Shown here piece after piece: positions 6,230 through 14,611 of a stretch of DNA of 31,698 bases. How positions within the stretch are numbered: the first letter of the stretch is position 1; each line of letters opens with the position of its first letter. The notes under the pieces are model-generated. The model saw only the letters and a list, made by a program, of their open reading frames with translations. It had not been told where the DNA came from and did no database searches. Source of the DNA: a bacterium (GTDB lineage Bacteria > 4484-113 > JAGGVC01). The position numbers and the translations under genes are program-made. The stretch spans positions 1 through 31,698 of the forward strand of contig JABRWB010000048.1 of assembly GCA_039961635.1 (NCBI GenBank), in the 5' to 3' direction.

Positions 6230-6815
6230 CGGCAACGGCAAGAAAAACGGCAAGCCGCATGGCAATACCAGATACAACTGGCACGAGATAGAGGCTTACT
6301 ACGTTGCCAGTAATTTGTCGTATGAACAGCTTTGTGAAAAGTTCGGCTGTTCCATGAGTTCACTCGCCACGATAGCGGCTGAAAACAAATGGGCAAGCAA
6401 GCGTGAAGAATTTCGGAATAAGATCGGAAGTGAACAAATCGAGAAAGCCAAACACGCCGTCCTGTTCGATAAGATGCAGTTCGACGCCATGACCGAGCGC
6501 ACGACTGATTTGGCGGCGGCACTTGTGGCCGAGAAATTCACTGTCGAATACAAGCGCTTCAAGGCCGGCGAACGTTCCGAGATCGACGCTCTTGAACTCA
6601 AGGAGATGATGGCCGTTGTCAAGACGGCGCAGGAAATCAAATACCGTGCTCTCAATATCCCGCCGCCCAAGCAAACGCTTGCGGTCGAGCAGGTAATGAG
6701 TCCGGCTCAGGCATTGGCCGAAGAACTTGGCGCGCTGGGGCCGGAAATTCTGATGCTGTTGGCGGCGGAAGAGAGGCAAAACGGCAACGGGAAACGAAAA
6801 GAGGCAACGGCATGA
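6222..6815 (+). CDS. terS: Probable terminase small subunit (197 aa)
   Basis: The N-terminal region (residues ~18-60) is a helix-turn-helix: WHEIEAYYVASNLSYEQLCEKFGCSMSSL then W-x-KREEF, the usual arrangement of phage small terminases that recognise the packaging site. Coiled-coil-prone helices follow (residues ~65-140), as expected for the oligomerisation core. The C-terminus is Pro/Gln/Asn rich and probably contacts the large subunit. It lies two small genes upstream of the large terminase. The gene overlaps the methyltransferase by 8 bases. Confidence 0.75.
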   Translation: MANGNGKKNGKPHGNTRYNWHEIEAYYVASNLSYEQLCEKFGCSMSSLATIAAENKWASKREEFRNKIGSEQIEKAKHAVLFDKMQFDAMTERTTDLAAALVAEKFTVEYKRFKAGERSEIDALELKEMMAVVKTAQEIKYRALNIPPPKQTLAVEQVMSPAQALAEELGALGPEILMLLAAEERQNGNGKRKEATA

Positions 6816-6904
6816 ACGAGGATGTTTTTTGCGGGACGCGGGTGATGAATGTCCGCATCGCCCGCGAGTGCGAGGAATTTTTGTGGAGGCAAGATAATGC
6901 CTGA
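6812..6904 (+). CDS. Very small ORF between terminase genes (30 aa)
   Basis: ATG at 6812 overlaps the small-terminase stop (ATGA), and the 30-codon frame ends at 6904, overlapping the next ATG at 6897. It is cysteine-containing (residues 7 and 20) and helical near the end. A GAGG element 10 bases upstream could serve as ribosome-binding site. It may be a real peptide or merely a translational coupler. Confidence 0.4.
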   Translation: MNEDVFCGTRVMNVRIARECEEFLWRQDNA

Positions 6905-7112
6905 TTTGAGGGTCTCGGTTATAATCGAGCTTGATGGCAAGCGTTTCGAAGGTGAGGACAAGACCGAGATAAACGCCGGTCGAATCCGCATCATCGCCGA
7001 AGCGCAGACGATGGCAAGTAACCTGGTGACCGGGCTTTTGGCGGCATTGCCTGAGGATCCCGTCGCTACCGTGAAGGTGACCAAAAAGGGCGGCAAGGAA
7101 AGTGGAAGCTGA
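6897..7112 (+). CDS. Hypothetical protein upstream of large terminase (71 aa)
   Basis: ATG at 6897 follows GGAGG at optimal distance (earlier in-frame starts lack a site). The first half is a beta strand-rich segment (LRVSVIIELDGKRFEGEDKTEI) followed by a helix and a basic, Lys/Gly-rich end. No family recognised. The reading frame ends in CTGA at 7109-7112, where the C may begin the large-terminase start codon. Confidence 0.65.
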   Translation: MPDLRVSVIIELDGKRFEGEDKTEINAGRIRIIAEAQTMASNLVTGLLAALPEDPVATVKVTKKGGKESGS

Positions 7113-8488
7113 ACGCGGTAAAGGAAAAAACTGAAGCTGTTGATATAAGCCGTGCGAGGCAGATAGCATCGCGGCTGATTCTGCGCAAGCGTTTACGCGA
7201 GCGCACAGGCTACCATCCTCATAAAGCCCAAGCGGAAGTTCACAACGCTCGCTTGCACGGGGCGCGCTATATCTCGTGCTGCTGGGGCAGACGCGGTGGG
7301 AAATCCGAAATGGCGGCTGACGAGGCACTGCTGGAACTCGCCTATCGCCCGGATGGAATGCTCCCGAAACGCCTTGTGCTGATTGTCGGCCCGGAGGCTG
7401 ACGTAACGGAAAAAATATTTCGCTACTTGTGGCGATGGATCGTGGACGAGCAGGTCTTCGGCTGCGCTCCGGTCGCCAAGAGCGAACGTGAACGTTATAT
7501 CGAGCTCCCCTGGGATGCAAGACTGGAGGGAAGGACGACTGAAGACCCGCGCTCTCTGTTAGGCGATGCGCCGGTGCTGACTATTTCCGACGAGCACGCA
7601 CAAAACAAAAACGGCCAAATACTTTTGGCTCAATATCTGCTCCCGCCACTAACCGACACTCTCGGAACGCTGATGCTTTTGACCACGCCGCAAGGCGCGG
7701 CCAATCACTTCCACGACACCCACAACGACTGGGCAAATGAGGCGCGAACCGACCCGCGATATTTCACGTCGCACATGACCAGTTATGCCAATCCGTTTCT
7801 GCCTCAAGGTGAAATCGACGAACTCGAACGCTTATACAGGCGAATGGGCATGTACGAGGTTTTCAGGCAGGAATATCTTGCGGAATTCACGGCGCTGTCG
7901 GGCGCGGTGTATCCGAACTTCATGCCGGAGCGAGACGGGCAGCCGTGGCACGTCCAGGACTTCGACCTGCTCGACGGCATTCCGGTTTCGCTCGGCATAG
8001 ACTGGGGATTTCGCAATCCATTCGTGTGTCTGTTCGCGCAAGTGACAGGCGACGATTGTGTGTTCATCTTCGACGAGCTTTACCTGACCGGCCATACCTT
8101 GCCGGAATGCGCCGAGGCCGTAATCGAGCGCGGCGAACTCTACGGCGTCCCCTTCGCGATGGGCTATCCCGATCCTGCTTCCCCGGAGGGCGCGCACGTA
8201 TTCCGCGAGTACGGGATTGCGATGTGGCAGGCACCGAAGGGTACGAAACTCAATGACGTAAACGACGGAATATTGCGTGTGCGCGGGTTATTCGGCCGGG
8301 ACGACAAACCGGCGATTGTGATTCATCCGCGTTGCGAGCGATTGATTCGCGACCTGCAAAACTATATCTTCAACGAGCGTGCGGAGGGCGAAAAGCCCGT
8401 GAAGCAAAACGATCACGGCCCGGACGCGCTTCGATATCTTGTCGCGGGGGCGATCTCCCAGGGGCTGAAGGAGATACTATGGGCGTAA
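7109..8488 (+). CDS. terL: Terminase large subunit, probable non-ATG start (about 459 aa)
   Basis: This is the packaging motor: an N-terminal ATPase pumps DNA and a C-terminal RNase H-fold nuclease cuts it. Seen: a Q-motif-like HKAQAEVH (~38-45), Walker A GRRGGKS (~60-66), Walker B VLTISDEHA (~156-164, Asp-Glu), coupling motif LLTTPQG (~190-196), nuclease Asp in SLGIDWG (~298) and a late NDHGPDALRYL. No ATG or GTG opens this frame upstream of the Walker A. TTG at 7253 would remove the Q-motif helix. The frame is open from 7055, and CTG at 7109 overlaps the preceding stop in the same style as the ATGA junctions here, after AAGGAAAG. The start is therefore inferred. Confidence 0.85.
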   Translation: MNAVKEKTEAVDISRARQIASRLILRKRLRERTGYHPHKAQAEVHNARLHGARYISCCWGRRGGKSEMAADEALLELAYRPDGMLPKRLVLIVGPEADVTEKIFRYLWRWIVDEQVFGCAPVAKSERERYIELPWDARLEGRTTEDPRSLLGDAPVLTISDEHAQNKNGQILLAQYLLPPLTDTLGTLMLLTTPQGAANHFHDTHNDWANEARTDPRYFTSHMTSYANPFLPQGEIDELERLYRRMGMYEVFRQEYLAEFTALSGAVYPNFMPERDGQPWHVQDFDLLDGIPVSLGIDWGFRNPFVCLFAQVTGDDCVFIFDELYLTGHTLPECAEAVIERGELYGVPFAMGYPDPASPEGAHVFREYGIAMWQAPKGTKLNDVNDGILRVRGLFGRDDKPAIVIHPRCERLIRDLQNYIFNERAEGEKPVKQNDHGPDALRYLVAGAISQGLKEILWA

Positions 8489-10512
8489 CATTGCTCCAGC
8501 GGATCGCAAACGCTTACCGCGTCTTCAAGGCAACCGATATGCAGCAGGTGACGGGCCTGCTGTTTCCCGGCTTTAATTCAACCTTCGGTTCACGAAGTAC
8601 GGTCAGCCGAGAGGCAATCGAGCACGTACACAGTTGGGTGTTCGCATGCTTTGACGTGCGTGCGGCCGCAACTTCGAGTGCGGAGCCGCGGCTGGTGAAG
8701 CCGAACGGCGAACCGCTGCAATCGCATCCGCTCTTGACGGCGCTTCTGGAACCGGAGGGCGAATTCAGCTACAACGAGCTCATGTACCTTAGCTCGATGT
8801 GGCTTGACGCGCTGGGCGAGGTGATGTGGTACATCGTGCGCCGGGGCGGGACGATAACGGGCTTTCTGCCAATGCGGGGTGATTGGTTCAAAATAAAACC
8901 CGCCGCCGATGGCACGATGCAATATGTCTACGATCCCGGCAACGGCAAGGTTGTCAATTTCGACGCCCGCGAGATAATTTACTTTCGGCGGCCGAATCCC
9001 GCCGATCCAATCCGCGGCCTTTCGCTGATAAGTGCCGGCGCGTATTCAATTGACGAACTGACCAAAATGCACAAAACGCGAAACGCCCTTCTCGACAACG
9101 ACAGTACCCCGCCATTCGGCCTGAAGTTCACGAACACGACGCGCAAGGAAGACATCGAGGCATTGCGGTACCAGTTCGAACTCCGCCACAAGGGGAGCAA
9201 GAAGGCGGGCCGGGTGGCATTCCTGCCCGGCGACGCCGAGGTTGTGCCGTTCCCGGTCAAGTTCGAGGAACTGCTTTATCTTGTCGCGATGGACAAGACC
9301 CGCGAGGAGATTTGCGGAATATGCAGGGTGCCCCTGGCCAAGCTCGGCCTGGTGCAGGACGTGAACCGCGCCAACAGTGAGGCGATGGACGCGACATTTA
9401 TGAGTGAAACAATCGCCCCGCATGTCGGGTGGTTCGAGGACGGGCTGAATTCGCGGCTGATGCCCAACATCGGGCTGAGCGGTTTGCGATGGAAATTCGA
9501 CCTCGATATCCCCGTTGATCGCGTCTACGAGCTTGACGAAACGACGCGGCTATTGCAGGCCGGCGCGATTTCGATTAACGAGGCGCGGCGCAAATACGGC
9601 TATCCCGATATCGCGGGAGCCGATATGCCGCTCGTGCCGTTCTCGCTAGTGCCGCTCACGTATGCACAGGCGCCCCAGGACAGCGGAAACGACGCAAACC
9701 CGGACAATCAGCCAAAGGCGCTGAAAAAGCAGCTTGCGGGCGAAACGCGCCGCAAGGCCGCGTGGAAGTCGTTCGATTCGCGCGTCAGGCCGTGGGAGCG
9801 CGTTGTCAAGCGATTGCTGGATGATTATTTCGACGAGACGAGCGCGAAGGTGCGAGCTAATTTGCGCAAAGCGTATCGCGGCATGGACGTGACTAAAGGC
9901 CCCGCTCCCGATATCGAGGCGCTCATTCCATCGGAGATACTGGAAGGGATTGCACTCGCAGCAAAGATGTCGCCGATTGTCAGCGACATTCTGAAGCAAT
10001 TTCTGGAGGATACCGCGGCGCAATACGGCGCGGACGGCGTGTTCAATCCGGACAGCCCGCGGATAGCCGTGTGGCTCGGCAAGGAGCTGGAGCGGCGGAT
10101 GACCAAAATCGCCGCCACGACCGCCGACGAATTGCGGGCCGCAATGACAGAGGGCGTGCGTGCTGGTGAGGGAATTGACAAGATCGCTCAGCGCGTCGCC
10201 GATGCGATGAACCAGGCCAAGAGCTACCGAAGTGTAAGAATCGCCCAAACGGAAGTAATCGGCGCGAGTAACCGCGGCACGATGGAAGGCCTTAGGGCAG
10301 CGGGATTCGAGCGGAAAGAATGGCTGAGCTCGCGTGACGGGCGGGTGCGGGAAACCCATATCGAAGCCGACGGGCAAATTGTGGCGCTTGATTCGCCGTT
10401 CGTCGTCGGGGCTGCACAGCTTGACCATCCGGGCGATATGCTGGCGGACGCCCCGGAGGAAACCATAAATTGCCGTTGTACCGTTGTGCCTGTTTTCGGA
10501 GGTGAAGTATGA
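8479..10512 (+). CDS. Portal protein fused to MuF-type minor head domain (677 aa)
   Basis: Residues ~1-430 are an HK97/SPP1-type portal, with WVFACFDVRAAATSSAEPRL near the start, the stem/clip region, and the TREEICGICRVPLAKLGL segment. It forms the dodecameric ring for DNA entry at one capsid vertex. Residues ~540-677 are a Mu gpF-like (SPP1 gp7) domain: RIAQTEVIGASNRGTMEGLR, then SRDGRVRETHIEADGQ and the cysteine-containing end ETINCRCTVVPVF. These are usually separate genes; here one frame covers both. ATG 8479 follows AAGGAG and overlaps terL by 10 bases; a longer frame from 8332 is out of register with gene structure. Confidence 0.9.
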   Translation: MGVTLLQRIANAYRVFKATDMQQVTGLLFPGFNSTFGSRSTVSREAIEHVHSWVFACFDVRAAATSSAEPRLVKPNGEPLQSHPLLTALLEPEGEFSYNELMYLSSMWLDALGEVMWYIVRRGGTITGFLPMRGDWFKIKPAADGTMQYVYDPGNGKVVNFDAREIIYFRRPNPADPIRGLSLISAGAYSIDELTKMHKTRNALLDNDSTPPFGLKFTNTTRKEDIEALRYQFELRHKGSKKAGRVAFLPGDAEVVPFPVKFEELLYLVAMDKTREEICGICRVPLAKLGLVQDVNRANSEAMDATFMSETIAPHVGWFEDGLNSRLMPNIGLSGLRWKFDLDIPVDRVYELDETTRLLQAGAISINEARRKYGYPDIAGADMPLVPFSLVPLTYAQAPQDSGNDANPDNQPKALKKQLAGETRRKAAWKSFDSRVRPWERVVKRLLDDYFDETSAKVRANLRKAYRGMDVTKGPAPDIEALIPSEILEGIALAAKMSPIVSDILKQFLEDTAAQYGADGVFNPDSPRIAVWLGKELERRMTKIAATTADELRAAMTEGVRAGEGIDKIAQRVADAMNQAKSYRSVRIAQTEVIGASNRGTMEGLRAAGFERKEWLSSRDGRVRETHIEADGQIVALDSPFVVGAAQLDHPGDMLADAPEETINCRCTVVPVFGGEV

Positions 10513-11117
10513 AGACGAAAGAGCTTGGAATTCAAACATGCAAGGCTCTCGTAAAGGATATCGGCGGCGAGCCGGGCGAGCGCGGCTGGATAATAGGCGT
10601 GGCATCAACGAGCACGGTTGACCGCGACGGCGACGTCATTGAGGCCGCGGGCTGGCTGCTTGACGAATATCGCAAAAATCCGCAGTTCCTTTTCGCCCAC
10701 GATGCCTCCGATTTGCCCATCGGAAAAACCCTCTGGGTGAAGCCGGAAGACAAACAGCTCATTTTCAAGGCTGAATTCGCGGCACACCAGAAGGCGCAGG
10801 ACGTGCGCCGGCTTTATCTCGACGGGATGCTGAACTCGTTCTCGGTGCGCTTTTTGCCCGTCGAATACACGATAATGGAGAACGGCGGATATCGTTTTGA
10901 AAAACAGAAGCTGGTCGAAATATCCGCGGTGCCGATTCCCGCAAACGCCGAGGCGGTTGTGGTGGAAGTAAAATCTGGTACAATAAACACAGACCGAGAT
11001 ACGCTCCGGCGGCTGGAGGTAATGCGCCGAGTTAAAGGCGGCTTACTAGGCAGGCTTGTGGCGGCTTCGGAAAAAGGGGCACTTAAATTTTCCGAGGTGA
11101 AACATGAAGTGGACTGA
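10509..11117 (+). CDS. HK97-type prohead protease (202 aa)
   Basis: This is a serine protease (peptidase U35 type) that cleaves the scaffold segment of the capsid protein during head maturation. Catalytic landmarks are His in FLFAHDASDLPIGK (about residue 64) and Ser in LNSFSVRFLP (about 112), with family-typical EISAVPIPAN downstream. Length is normal. The ATG follows GGAGGTGAAG and overlaps the portal stop. Residues ~160-202 are a basic tail that overlaps the capsid gene start by 14 bases. Confidence 0.9.
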   Translation: MKTKELGIQTCKALVKDIGGEPGERGWIIGVASTSTVDRDGDVIEAAGWLLDEYRKNPQFLFAHDASDLPIGKTLWVKPEDKQLIFKAEFAAHQKAQDVRRLYLDGMLNSFSVRFLPVEYTIMENGGYRFEKQKLVEISAVPIPANAEAVVVEVKSGTINTDRDTLRRLEVMRRVKGGLLGRLVAASEKGALKFSEVKHEVD

Positions 11118-12519
11118 CGAACAACTGAAGGAGCTGAAGGCTCTTGGGTTCACGGACGACGAACTCAAGGAGCTTGAGGATTCCGGCGTAACATTCGACC
11201 AGGCGAAAGCGCTAGGCGAAAAGGTGCAGGCTGAAGCCAGACAATTGGCTGAAGAATCAGCCCGCACGCGCAAAATGAGGGATACCGCCGCAAAGGTGGT
11301 TGACCGCAAGCGCCGGGAAATCGAAGCTGACGAGCAGAAGGCGGCGGAAGTCACGAAGGCGCTCACGGATTCGAAGGCCATGCGCGGCACTTTCGAGGTC
11401 ATGAAGGTTGACGCGGTCGCCAATGAGGTCGAAAAGATGCGCGAGCTCGGAATCGACTACGAGAAAGCAGGGCTGCTGCGACCGCTTAAGCCGAATGTAC
11501 CGCTCGAAATCCGTCGCAATCTCGGCCCTTATACCGAAGAGGAAAAGGCCGGCCTGATTCTCGCCGGTAGATTGTTTAAAGCAATCAAAGAGAAGCGGTA
11601 TGCCGAGGTCGAACGAATAAACGACGTAATAAACGCTGACCGCGACGAGCGCCAGAAGGCACTCACATCGACCGTTTCCGGCTCACCTTACCTGACCCCG
11701 GTCGGATACGAAGCGGCCGTAATTCGCTTGCGTGATGAGTTCAGCCCGTATTTCGCACTGGTCAACCGTATTCCCGTACAAACACCGACCGGCAAGATGC
11801 CCTACGAGAGCGCGCTTGGCACCGCCTATTGGGCAGCCGAAGCGAACGCCATCACGGCGGGCGATCCTACGCTTGCGCAGCTCGCGTGGTCGATCAGCAC
11901 ACTTGGGGCGATCACAATCTGGAGCGATTACTTGGATTCGGCCGGCCTGATCGACATCGGGCAGTACATCGCTGAAAACCACGGGCGGCGATTCGCACTT
12001 TCGCTCTGGGACAAGCTGATCACCGGTACCGGCACTAATCAGCCGAAGGGGCTGAACGCGGAAACAATCACGCAGACGGCGGCACAGGCGGGTACGAACC
12101 TCGCGGCTACCGACATAATCAATTTCGTGTACGCCCTGCCTGCGCCCTATCGGGCCAACAGTGTGATTCTCGCCAACGACGCGTCATTGAAGCTCGTCCG
12201 CAACCTGCGGGCGACCGGCGGTGAATTCCTCTGGGGCAGCGGTCTTGTTCTCGGCCAGCCGCCCACAATCGACGGGCACCCGGTATACAGCAACAGCTAC
12301 ATCGCCGCCAATACCGCGGGCGCCCGCAAAATGTACATTTTCGATCCGTCGTTCTACCGCCATTTCGAGATGGAAGGAATTACTGTCGAGCTCGCGACCG
12401 AATACGCTGCTTCAACCGATCTGTTCGCGACCGGCCAGGTTGCGCTCAAGACCACAATGCTCTGCGACGCCAAGCTTGCGTTCGTGGGTGCGGCCGCGAC
12501 CCTGACGGGCGTGAAGTAA
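11104..12519 (+). CDS. Major capsid protein, HK97 fold with N-terminal delta/scaffold domain (471 aa)
   Basis: The first ~120 residues are charged and coiled-coil (LKELKALGFTDDELKELEDSG, then a long Arg/Glu helix), acting as a built-in scaffold presumably removed by the upstream protease. The HK97-like shell domain follows from about residue 150 (YLTPVGYEAAVIRLRDEFSPYFALVNRIPV, then the spine-helix region DYLDSAGLIDIGQYIAENHGR and TGTGTNQPKG). Position after portal and protease is canonical. The ribosome-binding site GAGGTGAA lies within the protease gene, which allows separate high expression. Confidence 0.92.
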   Translation: MKWTDEQLKELKALGFTDDELKELEDSGVTFDQAKALGEKVQAEARQLAEESARTRKMRDTAAKVVDRKRREIEADEQKAAEVTKALTDSKAMRGTFEVMKVDAVANEVEKMRELGIDYEKAGLLRPLKPNVPLEIRRNLGPYTEEEKAGLILAGRLFKAIKEKRYAEVERINDVINADRDERQKALTSTVSGSPYLTPVGYEAAVIRLRDEFSPYFALVNRIPVQTPTGKMPYESALGTAYWAAEANAITAGDPTLAQLAWSISTLGAITIWSDYLDSAGLIDIGQYIAENHGRRFALSLWDKLITGTGTNQPKGLNAETITQTAAQAGTNLAATDIINFVYALPAPYRANSVILANDASLKLVRNLRATGGEFLWGSGLVLGQPPTIDGHPVYSNSYIAANTAGARKMYIFDPSFYRHFEMEGITVELATEYAASTDLFATGQVALKTTMLCDAKLAFVGAAATLTGVK

Positions 12520-12541
12520 TTGTCGAAAAAGGGGATTCGCC

Positions 12542-13051
12542 ATGAGGCCTGATACGATTTGGGTTCGGATGCTCGTTAATTGCGCTTGTGGCGCGAAGGA
12601 CTATTTGCTTGGGCAGGAATACGAGCTAGACCTGATGCGCGCCAATCGGTTTTTGGCCGATGGGCTGTGTGAAATAATCGAGCGCGATTTCAATTCCGTA
12701 GAGGGCCGAACAAAGGAATTCACGGGCGGGGTTACGCCGGAGCGATTCGGCGGCCCCGCCCCCGATATCGTGAAGCCGGGCCCGCGCAATCAGTTTTTGA
12801 ATCTCAGCCAGGCGGCGAAGCGGCTTTCGTTACCGCCCGAAAAGGTGCGCGAGCTCGTGATCGACGGCGTACTGAAGGGCGTAAAAATCGACGGCGTACC
12901 ACCGGCCTGGCAGATCGAGATTGCGAGCGTGGAAAGCTATGCGGCTCTGAACGGCATCGAGGGCGAAGCGGCGGAGACCGCACCCGAAAGCGAGACACCG
13001 AAAAAAAAAGCCCGTGGTGGCAACCGCTTGTCCGCGAGGAAACCTAAATGA
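12542..13051 (+). CDS. Head-associated protein with C-terminal helix-turn-helix-like region (169 aa)
   Basis: The N-terminal ~50 residues resemble the small beta-barrel proteins that often follow capsid genes (VNCACGAKDYLLGQEYELDLMRANRFLADGLCEII, a 'G-x-EYEL ... FLADG' pattern). Residues ~80-135 form an excisionase/MerR-like helix-turn-helix (LNLSQAAKRLSLPPEKVRELV, then a wing and a conserved W). The tail is Lys/Arg rich. It may be a head decoration or completion protein that touches DNA. The AAAGGGG site precedes ATG 12542. Confidence 0.6.
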   Translation: MRPDTIWVRMLVNCACGAKDYLLGQEYELDLMRANRFLADGLCEIIERDFNSVEGRTKEFTGGVTPERFGGPAPDIVKPGPRNQFLNLSQAAKRLSLPPEKVRELVIDGVLKGVKIDGVPPAWQIEIASVESYAALNGIEGEAAETAPESETPKKKARGGNRLSARKPK

Positions 13052-13689
13052 CCAGTTATGCTCTTTGCCGGTTATCGCGTGTTAAGAAACTGCTGAACAT
13101 CACGGCAAGCACATGGGATACGCACCTCAAGCAGCTTTGTATCGAGGCATCTCAGGCGTTCGAGTCAGAAACCGGCCGGGTATTCGACAAGCAAACCTAC
13201 ACAAGCGAGCGGTATACGCTTGACGACGAGGCAAGACGGCTGTATTTGAAGCATTGGCCGGTGGTGAGCGTTACGAGCCTGTATTTCAGCGACACTCTGA
13301 TTGCCGCAACGGATTACGAGATAATCGACTCACGATATTTGTTATATCCGAAGGCGGGCGCAACCGGTACCAGCACATTACGCGGCACATTTCCGGCCGG
13401 CGACTCGGAAATCAAAGTTACCTATGTTGCGGGCTATACGACGACGGGCTGGGATACCGCGAGCCTGCCCCTTGCAAGCGGCGAAACCTTTGCGGTGCCG
13501 GAGGATATCGAGTACGCGATTGCCGAATATGTCGCGGTGCTGTTCAAGCGTTCATTGGATGGCGATGCGCGAATCGGCATCACGAGCCGTAACCGCGGTT
13601 CGGAATCCGAGGGCTACGAGAAATACGTCAACGATTACCCGGATGTGTTCAATCGTGCAGTTGCCAAATACAGGGGGAACTGGATTTGA
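13048..13689 (+). CDS. Head-tail connector, gp6-like adaptor (213 aa)
   Basis: It has the features of HK97 gp6 / SPP1 gp15 adaptors: an N-terminal helical bundle (LSRVKKLLNITASTWDTHLKQLCIEASQAFESETGR) followed by a beta domain (YLKHWPVVSVTSLYF, the common 'RRYLKLW-PV-SV-S' type segment) and a C-terminal helix that inserts on the portal ring. It would form the ring beneath the portal. Its ATG overlaps the previous stop, and position is canonical. Confidence 0.85.
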   Translation: MTSYALCRLSRVKKLLNITASTWDTHLKQLCIEASQAFESETGRVFDKQTYTSERYTLDDEARRLYLKHWPVVSVTSLYFSDTLIAATDYEIIDSRYLLYPKAGATGTSTLRGTFPAGDSEIKVTYVAGYTTTGWDTASLPLASGETFAVPEDIEYAIAEYVAVLFKRSLDGDARIGITSRNRGSESEGYEKYVNDYPDVFNRAVAKYRGNWI

Positions 13690-14201
13690 GCACGACGATT
13701 GAGTTACGCGGCGATGAAAAACTCTGGAAACTCATTCTTGAGTTTTCCGAGAAAAACCCGCAGCGGTTGCGCGAAATGCTTTTTCAGCTACCGGAAAGGC
13801 TCGTCGGGCGCGTCAAGCGCGACTGGCATTTGAACTGGGGCGGCACGCAGCGCGTAAAGGGGCAGCAAGGCAAGGCTCCGGGGATTGTGACCGGGCGATT
13901 GTGCAATTCAATCGAACCGATCCCGCCGCGGCAATCCGGCGATATGTGGGAAACCGGCGTGCGCACGAATGTCGAATATGCCGCTGTTCACGAGTACGGC
14001 TTCAGCGGCACGGTGCAGGTTCGCGCGCATGAGCGTAAAATGAATCAGGCATTCGGGCGTCCGACTGCGCCATTCACCCAGAACGTGCGTTCTCACTCTC
14101 GTAAGCTAAACCTGAAAGAGCGGCGCTATTTGCGCAATCCTGTCCCGCTTGAGGCCGGCCTGTGGGTGAAGGACCTTGTAAAGGAGCTTGCGAAGTTATG
14201 A
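13686..14201 (+). CDS. Tail completion / virion morphogenesis protein, HK97 gp10 or Mu gpG type (171 aa)
   Basis: The diagnostic segment is VRTNVEYAAVHEYGF (residues ~96-110), which in this family is followed by an aromatic/charged beta region, here VQVRAHERKM. The N-terminal helix and GRLCNSIEP strand also fit. Such proteins are needed to join head and tail. The start is TTG (13686), overlapping the previous TGA and preceded by a G-rich site. Confidence 0.75.
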   Translation: MSTTIELRGDEKLWKLILEFSEKNPQRLREMLFQLPERLVGRVKRDWHLNWGGTQRVKGQQGKAPGIVTGRLCNSIEPIPPRQSGDMWETGVRTNVEYAAVHEYGFSGTVQVRAHERKMNQAFGRPTAPFTQNVRSHSRKLNLKERRYLRNPVPLEAGLWVKDLVKELAKL

Positions 14202-14611
14202 GCGTACTCCAGAGCCGGACGACAATCTTGGCGGCGCTTAAGACGTTGATTGAAAATATCAGCGCGGTCGGCACCGTCTTTGATTCACCGATGACGAGCA
14301 GCGAACTTTCGGCTTCGGATTATCCCGCGGTCGATCTGCAATGGGCAGGCGGTAACGTCGATTATTCCCCGCAGGTGCAATCCGGACAGGCCGAGTTCAG
14401 CGAAATAATGAACTTGAGAATCTATACCCGGACGCGCGCCGACATCGACACCATCACCTACGCGATCCACGATGCGCTCCTGGCGGATTTCACGCTCGGC
14501 GACACTTGTCTTGCGGCGCTTACTATGAGCGCCGACCCGCCCCGCATATACGGCGACGCGCCCTATATTGCGGATTTGGCTCTAAAAATCAGATACAGAA
14601 GGAGTTACTGA
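14198..14611 (+). CDS. Probable tail terminator protein (137 aa)
   Basis: Length, position and pattern (N-terminal helix LQSRTTILAALKTLIENI, central strands YPAVDLQWAGGN, FSEIMNLRIYTRTRADIDTITYAIHDALLAD) fit lambda gpU / SPP1 gp17-like tail terminators, which cap the tail tube. ATG 14198 was chosen for its AAGGAG site and its ATGA overlap with the previous gene; an in-frame TTG at 14162 is less likely. Confidence 0.65.
   Translation: MSVLQSRTTILAALKTLIENISAVGTVFDSPMTSSELSASDYPAVDLQWAGGNVDYSPQVQSGQAEFSEIMNLRIYTRTRADIDTITYAIHDALLADFTLGDTCLAALTMSADPPRIYGDAPYIADLALKIRYRRSY

Noticed and set aside
6360-7520. 386-codon open frame on the minus strand
   Set aside because: It lies antisense to terS and terL, has no ribosome-binding site, is arginine/histidine-rich as expected for a shadow of GC-rich coding, and matches nothing.
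9646-10608. 320-codon minus-strand frame across the portal gene
   Set aside because: It is antisense to a well-supported portal-MuF gene and its composition is that of a shadow frame.
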